From positions 1 through 34,453 of the forward strand of contig PDQD01000025.1 of assembly GCA_002747695.1 (NCBI GenBank): a stretch of 34,453 nucleotides of DNA, given 5' to 3'. Position 1 is the first letter of the stretch, and every line of letters starts with the position of its first letter. Position numbers and translations under genes: made by a program. Positions 16,547 through 24,373 of this stretch are shown here, in pieces. Source of the stretch: Flavobacteriia bacterium. Its GTDB lineage: Bacteria; Bacteroidota; Bacteroidia; Flavobacteriales; Flavobacteriaceae. The notes beneath the pieces are model-generated. The model did not search any database, was not told the DNA's origin, and was given only the letters and a program-made list of their open reading frames with translations.

Positions 16547-16882
16547 ATGTATGAAATTATGAACAAAGAAAAAAGCATCATCTGTGGCCCAAAGAATGAA
16601 AGTCTGAGTGATTTTATCACAAATTTTGACAAAAACTATCCCGGTTTTTTCAAAAAAAACATTATTGTGGACTTATCAAAGGTTTCAAACTTAAAACATT
16701 CGGAAATTTTACTATTTTTGAACTATGCTAATGCACATTATGACAATCAAACGAGTTTTGTTATTATTGCGCCAAAAGCAAACCTAGATCGTCTTCCGAA
16801 AGAATTAATCGTTGTTCCTACATTGATTGAGGCTATGGATATCATAGAATTGGAAGAAATTAGTAGAGATTTAGGGTTTTAA
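16547..16882 (+). CDS. STAS-like small protein next to RNase Z
   Basis: This 111-aa protein has no signal or membrane segment. Its order of elements resembles a STAS / anti-sigma-factor-antagonist fold: IIVDLSKVSNLKHSEILLFLNYANAHYDNQTSFVIIAPKANLDRLP...VVPTLIEAMDIIELEEISRDLGF. The usual phosphorylatable Ser of SpoIIAA would lie near HSEIL. A gene of this kind commonly precedes ribonuclease Z in flavobacteria. Start choice is between 16547 (2 bases after pyrB) and an internal ATG at 16559 (MNKEK). Partner and function are unknown. Confidence 0.75.
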   Translation: MYEIMNKEKSIICGPKNESLSDFITNFDKNYPGFFKKNIIVDLSKVSNLKHSEILLFLNYANAHYDNQTSFVIIAPKANLDRLPKELIVVPTLIEAMDIIELEEISRDLGF

Positions 16883-16899
16883 CAACCTAAATTATTTCA

Positions 16900-17262
16900 A
16901 TGAAGAGCTTACTACTCTTGACGTTTTTTCTTGTTGGTGTCACAGTTGCTGTAGGACAAACTACCGGAACTGAGAGTGACTATGATTTTATGGGTGAAAC
17001 GGAACAGAGTATTAATCATGTTACGGCCGAGCCCAACCCTTTTAAGGAAAAAACAACTATTACATTTTATTCTGATAGTTCTCAGACTGTTGTGTTTGAA
17101 CTGAAAAATATTCTTGGTGAGTCTGTGTTTTTAATTCAAAACGATGTGAAAGAAGGAGAAAATACTATCACCTTAACAAGAGAAGATATTCCTTCGGGGA
17201 TGTATATTTATACATTACAGACTGATCAAGAAGTCGTCTCAAAACGTCTGGTTATTAAATGA
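16900..17262 (+). CDS. Miniature secreted protein, mostly a T9SS type A sorting domain
   Basis: This 120-aa protein starts with a signal peptide (MKSLLLLTFFLVGVTVAVGQ, cleavage about residue 19). About 20 acidic or polar residues follow (TTGTESDYDFMGETEQSIN). The rest is a type A C-terminal sorting domain of the type IX secretion system: EPNPFKEKTTITFYSD, VFELKNILGESVFL, EGENTITLTREDIPSGMYIYTLQTDQEVVSKRLVIK. There is almost no cargo in front of the sorting domain, which is unusual because such domains normally sit behind large secreted enzymes or adhesins. The last four bases overlap the rnz start (ATGA), so translation is likely coupled. It may be a small surface protein in its own right; its role is unknown. 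Confidence 0.85.
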   Translation: MKSLLLLTFFLVGVTVAVGQTTGTESDYDFMGETEQSINHVTAEPNPFKEKTTITFYSDSSQTVVFELKNILGESVFLIQNDVKEGENTITLTREDIPSGMYIYTLQTDQEVVSKRLVIK

Positions 17263-18176
17263 GTTTAAAGCTCACTATTTTAGGTTGTCATTCTGCTACC
17301 CCAAGGGTAAATGTTTATCCGTCTGCTCAGGTTCTTGACATAAACAATCATACATTTCTTATAGATTGCGGCGAAGGAACGCAAATGCAATTACGTAAAT
17401 ACAAGGTTAGTTTCAGTAAGATAGGACATATTTTTATCTCGCATTTGCATGGTGATCATTTTTTTGGGTTGGTTGGCTTATTGTCCAGCTTGGGTTTGTT
17501 GGGCAGACAAAAAGAAGTTCATGTGTACGGCCCGGAAGGCATTAAAAAAGCCGTTGACCTAATGATGGATGTCTCGCAAGTCCATCAAACATACCCCATT
17601 TATTTTCACGAGTTAACAGCTACAACATCAGAACTCATCTATACTGATGACAGAGTAGAAGTTTATACCATTCCCTTAAAACACAGAGTTTATACCAATG
17701 GGTATTTGTTCAAAGAAAAGCAGGTTTTGCGCAATCTCGATATTGATGCTATTAAGAAATATCCGGAAATAGCCCGTTGCGATTATTACCGGATTAAAAA
17801 AGGAGAGGATTTTTTATTGGCAGACGGTACTGTGGTCAGTAATGAAAAACTGACGCTACCGCCTAAAAAATTACTGAGTTATGCTTATTGTAGTGATACC
17901 TCTTACAATCCTGAAATTATACCATTGATTTATAAAACAGATTTACTGTATCATGAGGCTACTTTTTTGGATCAACATGAGGAGTTGGCGATAAAAACCG
18001 GTCATAGTACAGTGAAACAAGCCGCCACCATTGCTAAAAAAGCAAAAGTAGGGCAATTGGTCGTAGGTCATTATTCCAGCCGTTATCAAGACAAAGAGCC
18101 ATTTATCACAGAAGGGCAAGAGATTTTTACGCCTGTCCTATTAGCTGAATCGGGTAAAGTCATAACGGTGGACTAA
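17259..18176 (+). CDS. rnz: Ribonuclease Z
   Basis: This 305-aa metallo-beta-lactamase-fold protein has the tRNase Z motifs LGCHSATPR, LIDCGEGTQMQLRKYKVSFSKI, the zinc site HLHGDHFFGLVGLLSSLGLLGR, YTIPLKHRVYTNGYLF, YCSDTSY, LYHEATF and TGHSTVKQAATIAKKAKVGQLVVGHYSSRY. It is the short form. It cuts the 3' trailer from tRNA precursors in the cytoplasm, a step needed mainly for tRNAs without an encoded CCA. The start codon overlaps the stop of the T9SS mini-protein (ATGA). It is the last gene of the pyrR-pyrB-STAS-T9SS-rnz group. Confidence 0.97.
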   Translation: MSLKLTILGCHSATPRVNVYPSAQVLDINNHTFLIDCGEGTQMQLRKYKVSFSKIGHIFISHLHGDHFFGLVGLLSSLGLLGRQKEVHVYGPEGIKKAVDLMMDVSQVHQTYPIYFHELTATTSELIYTDDRVEVYTIPLKHRVYTNGYLFKEKQVLRNLDIDAIKKYPEIARCDYYRIKKGEDFLLADGTVVSNEKLTLPPKKLLSYAYCSDTSYNPEIIPLIYKTDLLYHEATFLDQHEELAIKTGHSTVKQAATIAKKAKVGQLVVGHYSSRYQDKEPFITEGQEIFTPVLLAESGKVITVD

Positions 18177-18369
18177 TAGTGTTGTCTTGTAGGAGTGTCT
18201 TAGCTTTATATCAAAGGTTGCTCTGAGCTGATAAGATGATTTAAAGCATAAAACTTTCCCCTTTTAAAGGTGTTTGAGTTGAAATTCAAGTTGAAGTTAA
18301 GCTAATCACACGGTCAATACAGGGTTTAGTGTTTTTTCAGCAGAGGTATAATTTTTAATACATAAGATT

Positions 18370-19347
18370 ATGAAAAAAATTTTAAGAGGGATTTTATTCC
18401 TGTGTACCTTAGCATTGATAGCCTTTGTCATATTTTATTTTTGGGCTTCATCTCCCACGCAGTCGGAGGAGGACTATGCGCAGATGATTACCTATGATTA
18501 CAAGCCCGTGACCACTCATGATTCTATATATAGTATAGTGACTTACAATATTGGTTACCTCAGTGGTATGACCAATAACCGGCCAGTGGAAAGAACAAAG
18601 GCGTTTCTTGAAACCAATATGAATTTGGTCTTAGACCAATTTGAACTATCTGACCCTGACATCATTGTTTTTCAGGAAATAGATTATGATGCCACGCGTT
18701 CTTACAGTGTTGATCAACAGGATGAAATTGCTAAGTTGGGGTATCCTTATGCTGCTAAGGCCATTAATTGGGATAAGCATTATGTGCCTTTTCCTTATTG
18801 GCCGCTAAAGGCCAACTTTGGGCAAGTTGTTTCCGGACAGTCTGTTTTGAGTAAGTATCCGCTGAGTGAACACGAGCGTATTGTTCTGCCAAGGGTAGGG
18901 GATAATCCGTTTTATAGAGATGCGTTCTATTTAGACCGTTTGGCACAAGTGGTGACGGTCAATCTTGATGGTCGAGAGGTTAAGGTTATCAATGTGCATT
19001 TGGAAGCTTTTGACAAGCCTACACGGGTAATACATACTGATGATGTTTTAGCGTTGTATAATCGATTTGCCAAGGACTATCCTACCATATTGTTAGGGGA
19101 TTTTAACAGTGACCCTGACTTTGAGAGTCCTGCGATAGATAAGATATTAAGCCAAACAGATATTGGTAATGCCGCTTTTACACCGGGCAGTTATGAAAAT
19201 ACCTATGATACAGCTGATCCATTCAAACGTATAGATTTTATCTTTTACTCTACAAATACCATTGACTATGTCGATGGACGGGTCATGAACTCATTTGCTC
19301 AGGCATCAGATCATTTACCGGTTGAAATGCGGTTTAGATTGAAATAA
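18370..19347 (+). CDS. Membrane-anchored endonuclease/exonuclease/phosphatase family protein
   Basis: An N-terminal membrane segment (ILFLCTLALIAFVIFYFWAS, about 8-27) precedes an EEP-fold domain. Its motifs are SIVTYNIGYL (metal side), IVFQEIDYDA (catalytic Glu), VINVHLEAFDKPTR, LLGDFNSDPDFE (GDFN) and the C-terminal SDHLPVEMRF (catalytic Asp-His). The family covers DNA endonucleases, inositol-phosphate phosphatases and sphingomyelinase-like enzymes. The signal anchor suggests an extracytoplasmic domain, which favours a lipid or nucleotide phosphodiesterase over DNA repair, but the substrate is not determined. The gene is alone on its strand and convergent with the polyamine operon. I see no TAnnTTTG box in the 193 bases upstream. 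Confidence 0.87.
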   Translation: MKKILRGILFLCTLALIAFVIFYFWASSPTQSEEDYAQMITYDYKPVTTHDSIYSIVTYNIGYLSGMTNNRPVERTKAFLETNMNLVLDQFELSDPDIIVFQEIDYDATRSYSVDQQDEIAKLGYPYAAKAINWDKHYVPFPYWPLKANFGQVVSGQSVLSKYPLSEHERIVLPRVGDNPFYRDAFYLDRLAQVVTVNLDGREVKVINVHLEAFDKPTRVIHTDDVLALYNRFAKDYPTILLGDFNSDPDFESPAIDKILSQTDIGNAAFTPGSYENTYDTADPFKRIDFIFYSTNTIDYVDGRVMNSFAQASDHLPVEMRFRLK

Positions 19348-19465
19348 ACCTACATTCAAGCAGTCGCAAGTGTTCTTCAAAAGACCGGTATTGGATACCC
19401 GGTTTATTGAGGTATGCTGTAAATAGAGAAAGCTTTAAAGTTTTTCGGGAGTTTTTTGATAGATG

Positions 19466-19774
19466 CTAATTGTCGAAATCAGGGTCTTCACTGATGTCTA
19501 TATCCTGATCAAAGATCAAATCATCATCGTTATCATCAAAATCATCATTGTCATTATCCACTTCGTGTTCCTCCATGGAATTCTCTAACTTTTTACTGAC
19601 CTTAACCAAGTATATAGTGTCTTCGGTTTCCACTCTTATGGCATCAATAAGGTTTTTTTTGGCATCTCTAAAGTTGATAATATCCATCGCATTATAACCA
19701 TCGGGATATTTTTCTACCAAAAGATCTAAAATTTCTTTGGTCAATTTACTATAGTCAACAATGATACGCTTCAT
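19466..19774 (-). CDS. Small protein with very acidic tail, last gene of the polyamine operon
   Basis: This 102-aa protein has a folded-looking first part (MKRIIVDYSKLTKEILDLLVEKYPDGYNAMDIINFRDAKKNLIDAIRVETEDTIYLVKVS, about 1-62) and a strongly acidic C-terminal tail of Asp, Glu and Asn (VDNDNDDFDDNDDDLIFDQDIDISEDPDFDN). It is a conserved small flavobacterial protein, sometimes mislabelled DNA primase; no primase motif is present. It starts 56 bases after the deoxyhypusine synthase-like gene on the same strand. The tail could bind a cation, a basic protein or polyamines, which is a guess from charge and position. Function is unknown. Confidence 0.75.
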   Translation of the reverse strand: MKRIIVDYSKLTKEILDLLVEKYPDGYNAMDIINFRDAKKNLIDAIRVETEDTIYLVKVSKKLENSMEEHEVDNDNDDFDDNDDDLIFDQDIDISEDPDFDN

Positions 19775-19830
19775 TTGAAAAAAAATCGATATAAATTAGG
19801 TTAGTGAAATGATTTAACACTGCAATAGTA

Positions 19831-20799
19831 TTACATGTTTAAGACATATGCAAATAATAATGGGGCAACAATTGTTGCATCAGATTCAATAATGAATTTT
19901 GGGGTGTCAATAGCCAGTTTCCCCCAAGTGATTTTCTCATTGGGCACGGCACCGGAATACGACCCATAGCTTGTGGTAGAGTCTGATATCTGACAGAAAT
20001 AACTCCAAAATGGTGTATCTGTACGTTCCAGATCCTGATACAACATCGGAACAACACAAATAGGAAAATCACCGGCGATACCACCACCTATTTGAAAAAA
20101 ACCAATACCGTTGTCTGAATTTTCAGTGTACCAATCTGCCAAAAATGCCATATACTCTATGCCTGATTTCATCGTAGAGGCTTTTAACTCTCCTTTTAAA
20201 ACATAAGAGGCGAAAATATTACCCATCGTACTGTCTTCCCAACCCGGTACGACAATAGGCAGGTTTTTTTCAGCAGCGGCATACATCCACGAGTCTTTAA
20301 GATCTATTTCGTAGTAGTCTTCTAATACACCGGACAATAGCATTTTATACATAAATTCGTGGGGGAAATAACGTTCGCCGTTGTTTTCTGCTTCTTTCCA
20401 GATTTTATAAATATGTTTTTGTAAACGTCTGAAGGCTTCTTCCTCCGGAATACAAGTATCGGTCACGCGGTTTAATCCTTTTTCTAACAAATTCCATTCG
20501 TCCTGTGGAGTCAAATCACGGTAATCCGGAACACGTTTGTAATGCGAGTGTGCAACAAGGTTCATAATGTCCTCTTCGAGATTGGCGCCGGTGCAAGAAA
20601 TAATTTGCACTTTGTCCCGGCGAATCATTTCGGCAAATATTTTGCCCAGTTCTGCCGTACTCATAGCGCCGGCTAATGATACAAGCATCTTTGACCCTTG
20701 ATCTAATTGCTCTTTATAAGCCTTGGCGGCATCAACTAATGAGGCTGCATTAAAGTGTAAAAAATACTTATTGATAAAATCTGAAATAGGTGATTGCAT
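19831..20799 (-). CDS. Deoxyhypusine synthase-family protein (polyamine-linked, altered active site)
   Basis: This 322-aa protein aligns with deoxyhypusine synthase: SLAGAMSTAELGKIFAEMIR, the NAD-site CTGANLEEDIMNL, WMYAAAEKNLPIVVPGWEDSTMGN, GGGIAGDFP (238-246), YGSYSGAVPNEKITWGKL and DATIVAPLLFAYVL. The lysine that forms the enzyme-imine intermediate is kept (TWGK, Lys294), as is the preceding Glu288. The spermidine-contacting Asp of GSDSGA is Tyr (GSYSGA), and the His after GGG in the eukaryotic enzyme is absent. Bacteria lack eIF5A hypusine, and the gene lies behind speA and speB. A small-molecule substrate, giving a homospermidine- or spermidine-type product from putrescine, is therefore the best inference. 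The exact product is open. Confidence 0.9.
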   Translation of the reverse strand: MQSPISDFINKYFLHFNAASLVDAAKAYKEQLDQGSKMLVSLAGAMSTAELGKIFAEMIRRDKVQIISCTGANLEEDIMNLVAHSHYKRVPDYRDLTPQDEWNLLEKGLNRVTDTCIPEEEAFRRLQKHIYKIWKEAENNGERYFPHEFMYKMLLSGVLEDYYEIDLKDSWMYAAAEKNLPIVVPGWEDSTMGNIFASYVLKGELKASTMKSGIEYMAFLADWYTENSDNGIGFFQIGGGIAGDFPICVVPMLYQDLERTDTPFWSYFCQISDSTTSYGSYSGAVPNEKITWGKLAIDTPKFIIESDATIVAPLLFAYVLNM

Positions 20800-20949
20800 A
20801 TTTTGAATAGGTTTTTAAAAATGATATGTAGTATTCCTTATATGATTTAATTATGACTGTCAGTACCGGTACGCTACAGGCTGAATTAGTATTGTAAACT
20901 GTTGTTTTAAGCCCGGTCTGGACTGTCAATTTATATGCTGAAAAAATGT

Positions 20950-21879
20950 TTAATCATCTCTGTCTTTAAACTTTGATATTTTAAATGTATTGTTTGTATA
21001 AGTATCTTCATCTTCTTCGGGGTCTTCTGCCGGTGCAAATTTGTAACTCAACATTTTATAGTAAAGTTTTGCGGCTAAAAATTCGGAAACTTTGCTCCCC
21101 TGTATGGGACAGAGCTCTACAAGGTCAAAACCCACAACATTTTTTTCGGTCATTACTTTTTTAAGAAATTCAAGGGTTTCATACCACATCAGACCACCGG
21201 GTTCGGGTGTACCGGTGCCGGGGAGTATAGATGGATCGAGTGCGTCCAAATCAAAGGTGATATAAACATTTTTGGTCATAAGATCCAAGGCATCCTCCAT
21301 CCAACCCTCATTATACAGCATATCATGCGCAAAAAAAACTTTCTCCTGATCCATAATAGAGACCTCTGATTTGTCCATGCTGCGAATCCCAACTTGAATC
21401 AAATTGGTATTCTGACTGGCATCATACACCGCACAAGCATGATTATAAGGACTGCCGAGATAAGTTTTGCGTAGGTCTGCATGGGCGTCTATTTGTAATA
21501 CAGTCAAATTGTCATAGTGCTCATAATGGGCTTTTATGGCACCTATGGATATAGAATGCTCACCCCCAAATAAGGTTACAAATTTTTTCTTGTTAATATA
21601 AGCCTTGGTCGTTTCGTAAACCTTTTTAAACACGTTTTCAGGGGATGATGCTTCGTCTATGGTTTCTGCAAGATAAATGCCTTCCTGAAAGACTTCTGTT
21701 CCGGTTTCAATATCATAAAGTTCCATGTTTTCAGCTGCTTCAAGAAAAGCTTCCGGTCCCTTGTCAGCCCCTTTTTGATAGGTACTTGTCCCATCATAGG
21801 TTACCGGAATTAATACGATTTTTGAAGTTCCCGGTTGCGCATTTGCTTCAGGAATTCCTGCAAAGGTTCTATTGTTCAT
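20950..21879 (-). CDS. speB: Agmatinase (ureohydrolase family)
   Basis: This 309-aa protein has the two-manganese ureohydrolase motifs FGGEHSISIGAI, QIDAHADLRKTYLGSPYNHACAV and TFDLDALDPSILPGTGTPEPGGLMWYE. It lacks arginase-specific spacing and lies directly behind arginine decarboxylase, so agmatinase (agmatine to putrescine and urea) is the best call. The last 30 residues are an acidic and charged extension (APAEDPEEDEDTYTNNTFKISKFKDRDD) beyond the usual family end. The start overlaps the speA stop by 11 bases, which indicates translational coupling. The enzyme is cytoplasmic. Confidence 0.94.
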   Translation of the reverse strand: MNNRTFAGIPEANAQPGTSKIVLIPVTYDGTSTYQKGADKGPEAFLEAAENMELYDIETGTEVFQEGIYLAETIDEASSPENVFKKVYETTKAYINKKKFVTLFGGEHSISIGAIKAHYEHYDNLTVLQIDAHADLRKTYLGSPYNHACAVYDASQNTNLIQVGIRSMDKSEVSIMDQEKVFFAHDMLYNEGWMEDALDLMTKNVYITFDLDALDPSILPGTGTPEPGGLMWYETLEFLKKVMTEKNVVGFDLVELCPIQGSKVSEFLAAKLYYKMLSYKFAPAEDPEEDEDTYTNNTFKISKFKDRDD

Positions 21880-23266
21880 AACCTAATATATTTAAAAATT
21901 CGTTTTCGTTTTGTCGTTCTCTAAAAATTTCCGTGATAATATTTCCCGCATCATCTTTTGTGATCAAAAGATGCCTCGGCTGAGGGATAAGGCAGTGTTG
22001 CAAGCCCCCATAACCGCCTATGCTCTCTTGATATGCCCCTGTGTTGAAATAGCCTATATATAGAGGTTTATTAGCATTGTAAACAGGTAAATAAATACCA
22101 TTAATGTGTTGCTCACTGTTGTAATAATCATCGCTATCACAGGTAAGACCGCCGAGTAAGACCCGTTCATAAGTGTCATTCCACCTGTTGATTGGCAGTA
22201 ATATAAAGCGTTTATTGATGGCCCAGCTATCCGGTAATGTAGTGATAAAAGAAGAGTTAATCATATTCCATTTTTCACGGTCATTTTGTTTTTTCTGGTA
22301 CAGTACTTTGTATATCATACCACCACTTTCACCTACCGTAAAAGAGCCAAATTCAGTAAATATATGTGGAACTGGGACGCCGGCATCATCACAAGCCAGT
22401 TTAATTTGGTTGATGATTTCCTCAACCATATATGCATAATCGTAATCAAAACCCAATGAGTTTTTGATGGGAAACCCACCGCCTATGTTCAGACTGTCCA
22501 GTGTAGGACATATCTTTTTAAGGTTGACATATACCCGCATACATTTATGAAGTTCGTTCCAATAATAAGCGTTGTCCTTAATGCCCGTATTGATGAAAAA
22601 ATGTAGCATTTTGAGTTCAACCTGATCATTACTCTCAATTTTATTTCGGTAAAAATTGACAATGTTTTTATAACCGATACCTAATCTGGATGTGTAAAAT
22701 TCAAATTTTGGTTCCTCTTCTGAGGCTATTCTGATCCCCACTTTAAAGGTCTTGTTGATACCGGTAGTCAACAGATCGAGTTCTTCATAATTATCAATGA
22801 TAGGAATACAGTTGTGATGCCCATTGTTGATTAAGTCTGTAATGTTATTGATATAAGCCTCACGTTTGAAACCGTTGCATATCACATAATTATCATTGGT
22901 CAGCTTGCCTTCTTTTTTTAAACTGTTGACGATGTCAATATCAAACGCCGATGAGGTTTCGATGTGAATATCGTTTTTTAAAGCCTCATCAAGAACAAAT
23001 TTAAAGTGCGAACTCTTGGTGCAATAACAATAGTTGTAAGTGCCCTTATAATCTAATTTTTTAAACGCCTCTGCAAACCATTGTTTTGATTTTTGGATGT
23101 TTTCAGAAATTTTCGGTAAATAATTAAACTTAAGCGGTGTGCCATATTGCTCAACTAGTTGCATCAAATTTATACCATGAAAGAATAAATTCCCTTTCTT
23201 GGTTTCAAATTCTTCCTGTGGGTAGTAAAATGTTTGATCGATTAAATCTGTATAGCGTATTTTCAT
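21869..23266 (-). CDS. speA: Biosynthetic arginine decarboxylase, short form
   Basis: This 465-aa protein is a fold-III PLP decarboxylase of the alanine racemase / ornithine decarboxylase type. It has the PLP lysine in YCYCTKSSHFKF (Lys84), HFFINTGIKD, the phosphate-binding SLNIGGGFPIKNS, IFTEFGSFTVGESGG, the catalytic Cys-Asp region GLTCDSDDYYN and the C-terminal GYFNTGAYQESIGGYGGLQHCLIP. It is shorter than the 630-660 aa SpeA of E. coli, as is usual in flavobacteria. Followed by agmatinase, it should turn arginine into agmatine and CO2. It is the first gene of the four-gene polyamine operon, with a 549-base intergenic region upstream. Confidence 0.9.
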   Translation of the reverse strand: MKIRYTDLIDQTFYYPQEEFETKKGNLFFHGINLMQLVEQYGTPLKFNYLPKISENIQKSKQWFAEAFKKLDYKGTYNYCYCTKSSHFKFVLDEALKNDIHIETSSAFDIDIVNSLKKEGKLTNDNYVICNGFKREAYINNITDLINNGHHNCIPIIDNYEELDLLTTGINKTFKVGIRIASEEEPKFEFYTSRLGIGYKNIVNFYRNKIESNDQVELKMLHFFINTGIKDNAYYWNELHKCMRVYVNLKKICPTLDSLNIGGGFPIKNSLGFDYDYAYMVEEIINQIKLACDDAGVPVPHIFTEFGSFTVGESGGMIYKVLYQKKQNDREKWNMINSSFITTLPDSWAINKRFILLPINRWNDTYERVLLGGLTCDSDDYYNSEQHINGIYLPVYNANKPLYIGYFNTGAYQESIGGYGGLQHCLIPQPRHLLITKDDAGNIITEIFRERQNENEFLNILGYEQ

Positions 23267-23815
23267 TTAATATAAATCGTAAGATAATTGTAAAATAATA
23301 AATAACCTATAGTATAAATGAAAGAACTATACCCTCATTTGTATTATTAAAGAAGATATAATGACAATGCTCATAGGTTTTATTAGACCAGCAATATTTT
23401 TTATAACGACCATAGACATTTTTGATTTCTCTTTAGACTAAAATAATGTCTTTAATTGATGTTGATTTTGTACGGTGTAAACATATAAAATTTTTTAATT
23501 GACCAAACATTTTTTTGTTTTTGAAATTAAATAATTTTTCTCTTCAGAAAATCAAGGAATTTCGTCTGTAATAACGTATTTTTGCCACTTTATTAAGGTC
23601 TGCTGAAAGGTTCGGGAAAATATCAATGATAGTACCGGTTCTATAAATGAATGTTGATGTCAACCTAAGATGTGTAACAGCTAAGGTTGTTGGGTTTTAG
23701 TTTTTGATACTGTGAGATCGACAGGTTTATAATCATCATTAAACACGCTGAGGCATGATTATTTTAAATATCAAAGGTTATAGGTGACCATTAAACAACA
23801 AGAAAAAATAAACAC
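23267..23815. other. 549-base intergenic region between divergent speA and the DUF6495-like gene
   Basis: This is the longest gap in the window and is very AT-rich. I see no gene, tRNA or long inverted repeat. A TAnnTTTG box (TATTTTTG) lies at 23577-23584 on the plus strand but has no proper -33 TTG and is far from the next gene. A 17-codon ORF at 23647-23700 and a weak CAACCT/AGGTTG pair are probably chance. The region may hold the speA and DUF6495 promoters or a small RNA not readable by eye. Confidence 0.6.
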
Positions 23816-24292
23816 ATGAAATACAGACTACTATCTAAAGAGCAGTTTGAAGCGCTGCATGAAGAATTTGCGACTTTCCTTGCCTCAAACGGTATTGATA
23901 AAGCCGCTTGGGATCGTATAAAATCCAATGACTTAAAACAAGTAGACACTTTTTTAGAACAATTTTCAGATTTGGTCTGGGAGGATGTGTTAAACCGCAC
24001 CCAATATCTGGAACATTATGCGGAACAAACCATCAATCTATTCCACTGCGAACCCAACCAAATCAACAGGATTATGGTACAAGTCAATAATACGGCTTAT
24101 GACCTGCGTACGGAAGAAGGTATTGAGTGGTTTATCAACAATTCGAATTCCCGTTTTATAGAATACCTCAAAGGCACAAAAAATTACGTCAATGAACGTA
24201 ACCTGGAATTATTTAAACTCATAGAACAAGGCGCAGAACTTTCCGATGGTGAACTCTTTAAAGCCTTGGGGCAAATTATTCAAAAGGATTAG
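23816..24292 (+). CDS. Hypothetical protein, DUF6495-like
   Basis: This 158-aa, acidic, mostly helical cytoplasmic protein has no signal or membrane segment. The start MKYRLLSKEQFEALHEEFATFLASNGID and the block FSDLVWEDVLNRTQYLEHYAEQTINLFHC resemble the flavobacterial family DUF6495, which I recall but could not check. The second half (VQVNNTAYDLRTEEGIEWFINNSNSRFIEYLKGTKNYVNERNLELFKLIEQGAELSDGELFKALGQII) looks like a helical bundle. No catalytic motif is visible. It stands alone, convergent with the restriction-modification pair. Function is unknown. Confidence 0.75.
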   Translation: MKYRLLSKEQFEALHEEFATFLASNGIDKAAWDRIKSNDLKQVDTFLEQFSDLVWEDVLNRTQYLEHYAEQTINLFHCEPNQINRIMVQVNNTAYDLRTEEGIEWFINNSNSRFIEYLKGTKNYVNERNLELFKLIEQGAELSDGELFKALGQIIQKD

Positions 24293-24373
24293 TTGGTGTA
24301 GAATATCCCTGAAAAGTTACTACATCAGAAAGGTTGTTTTAGTAAATCTGATTTAAAATCGATATGACAGCCT

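Noticed and set aside
23647-23700. 17-codon ORF (MNVDVNLRC...) in the long gap as a small gene or leader peptide
   Set aside because: ORFs this short arise by chance in such DNA; no ribosome binding site or codon pattern supports it.
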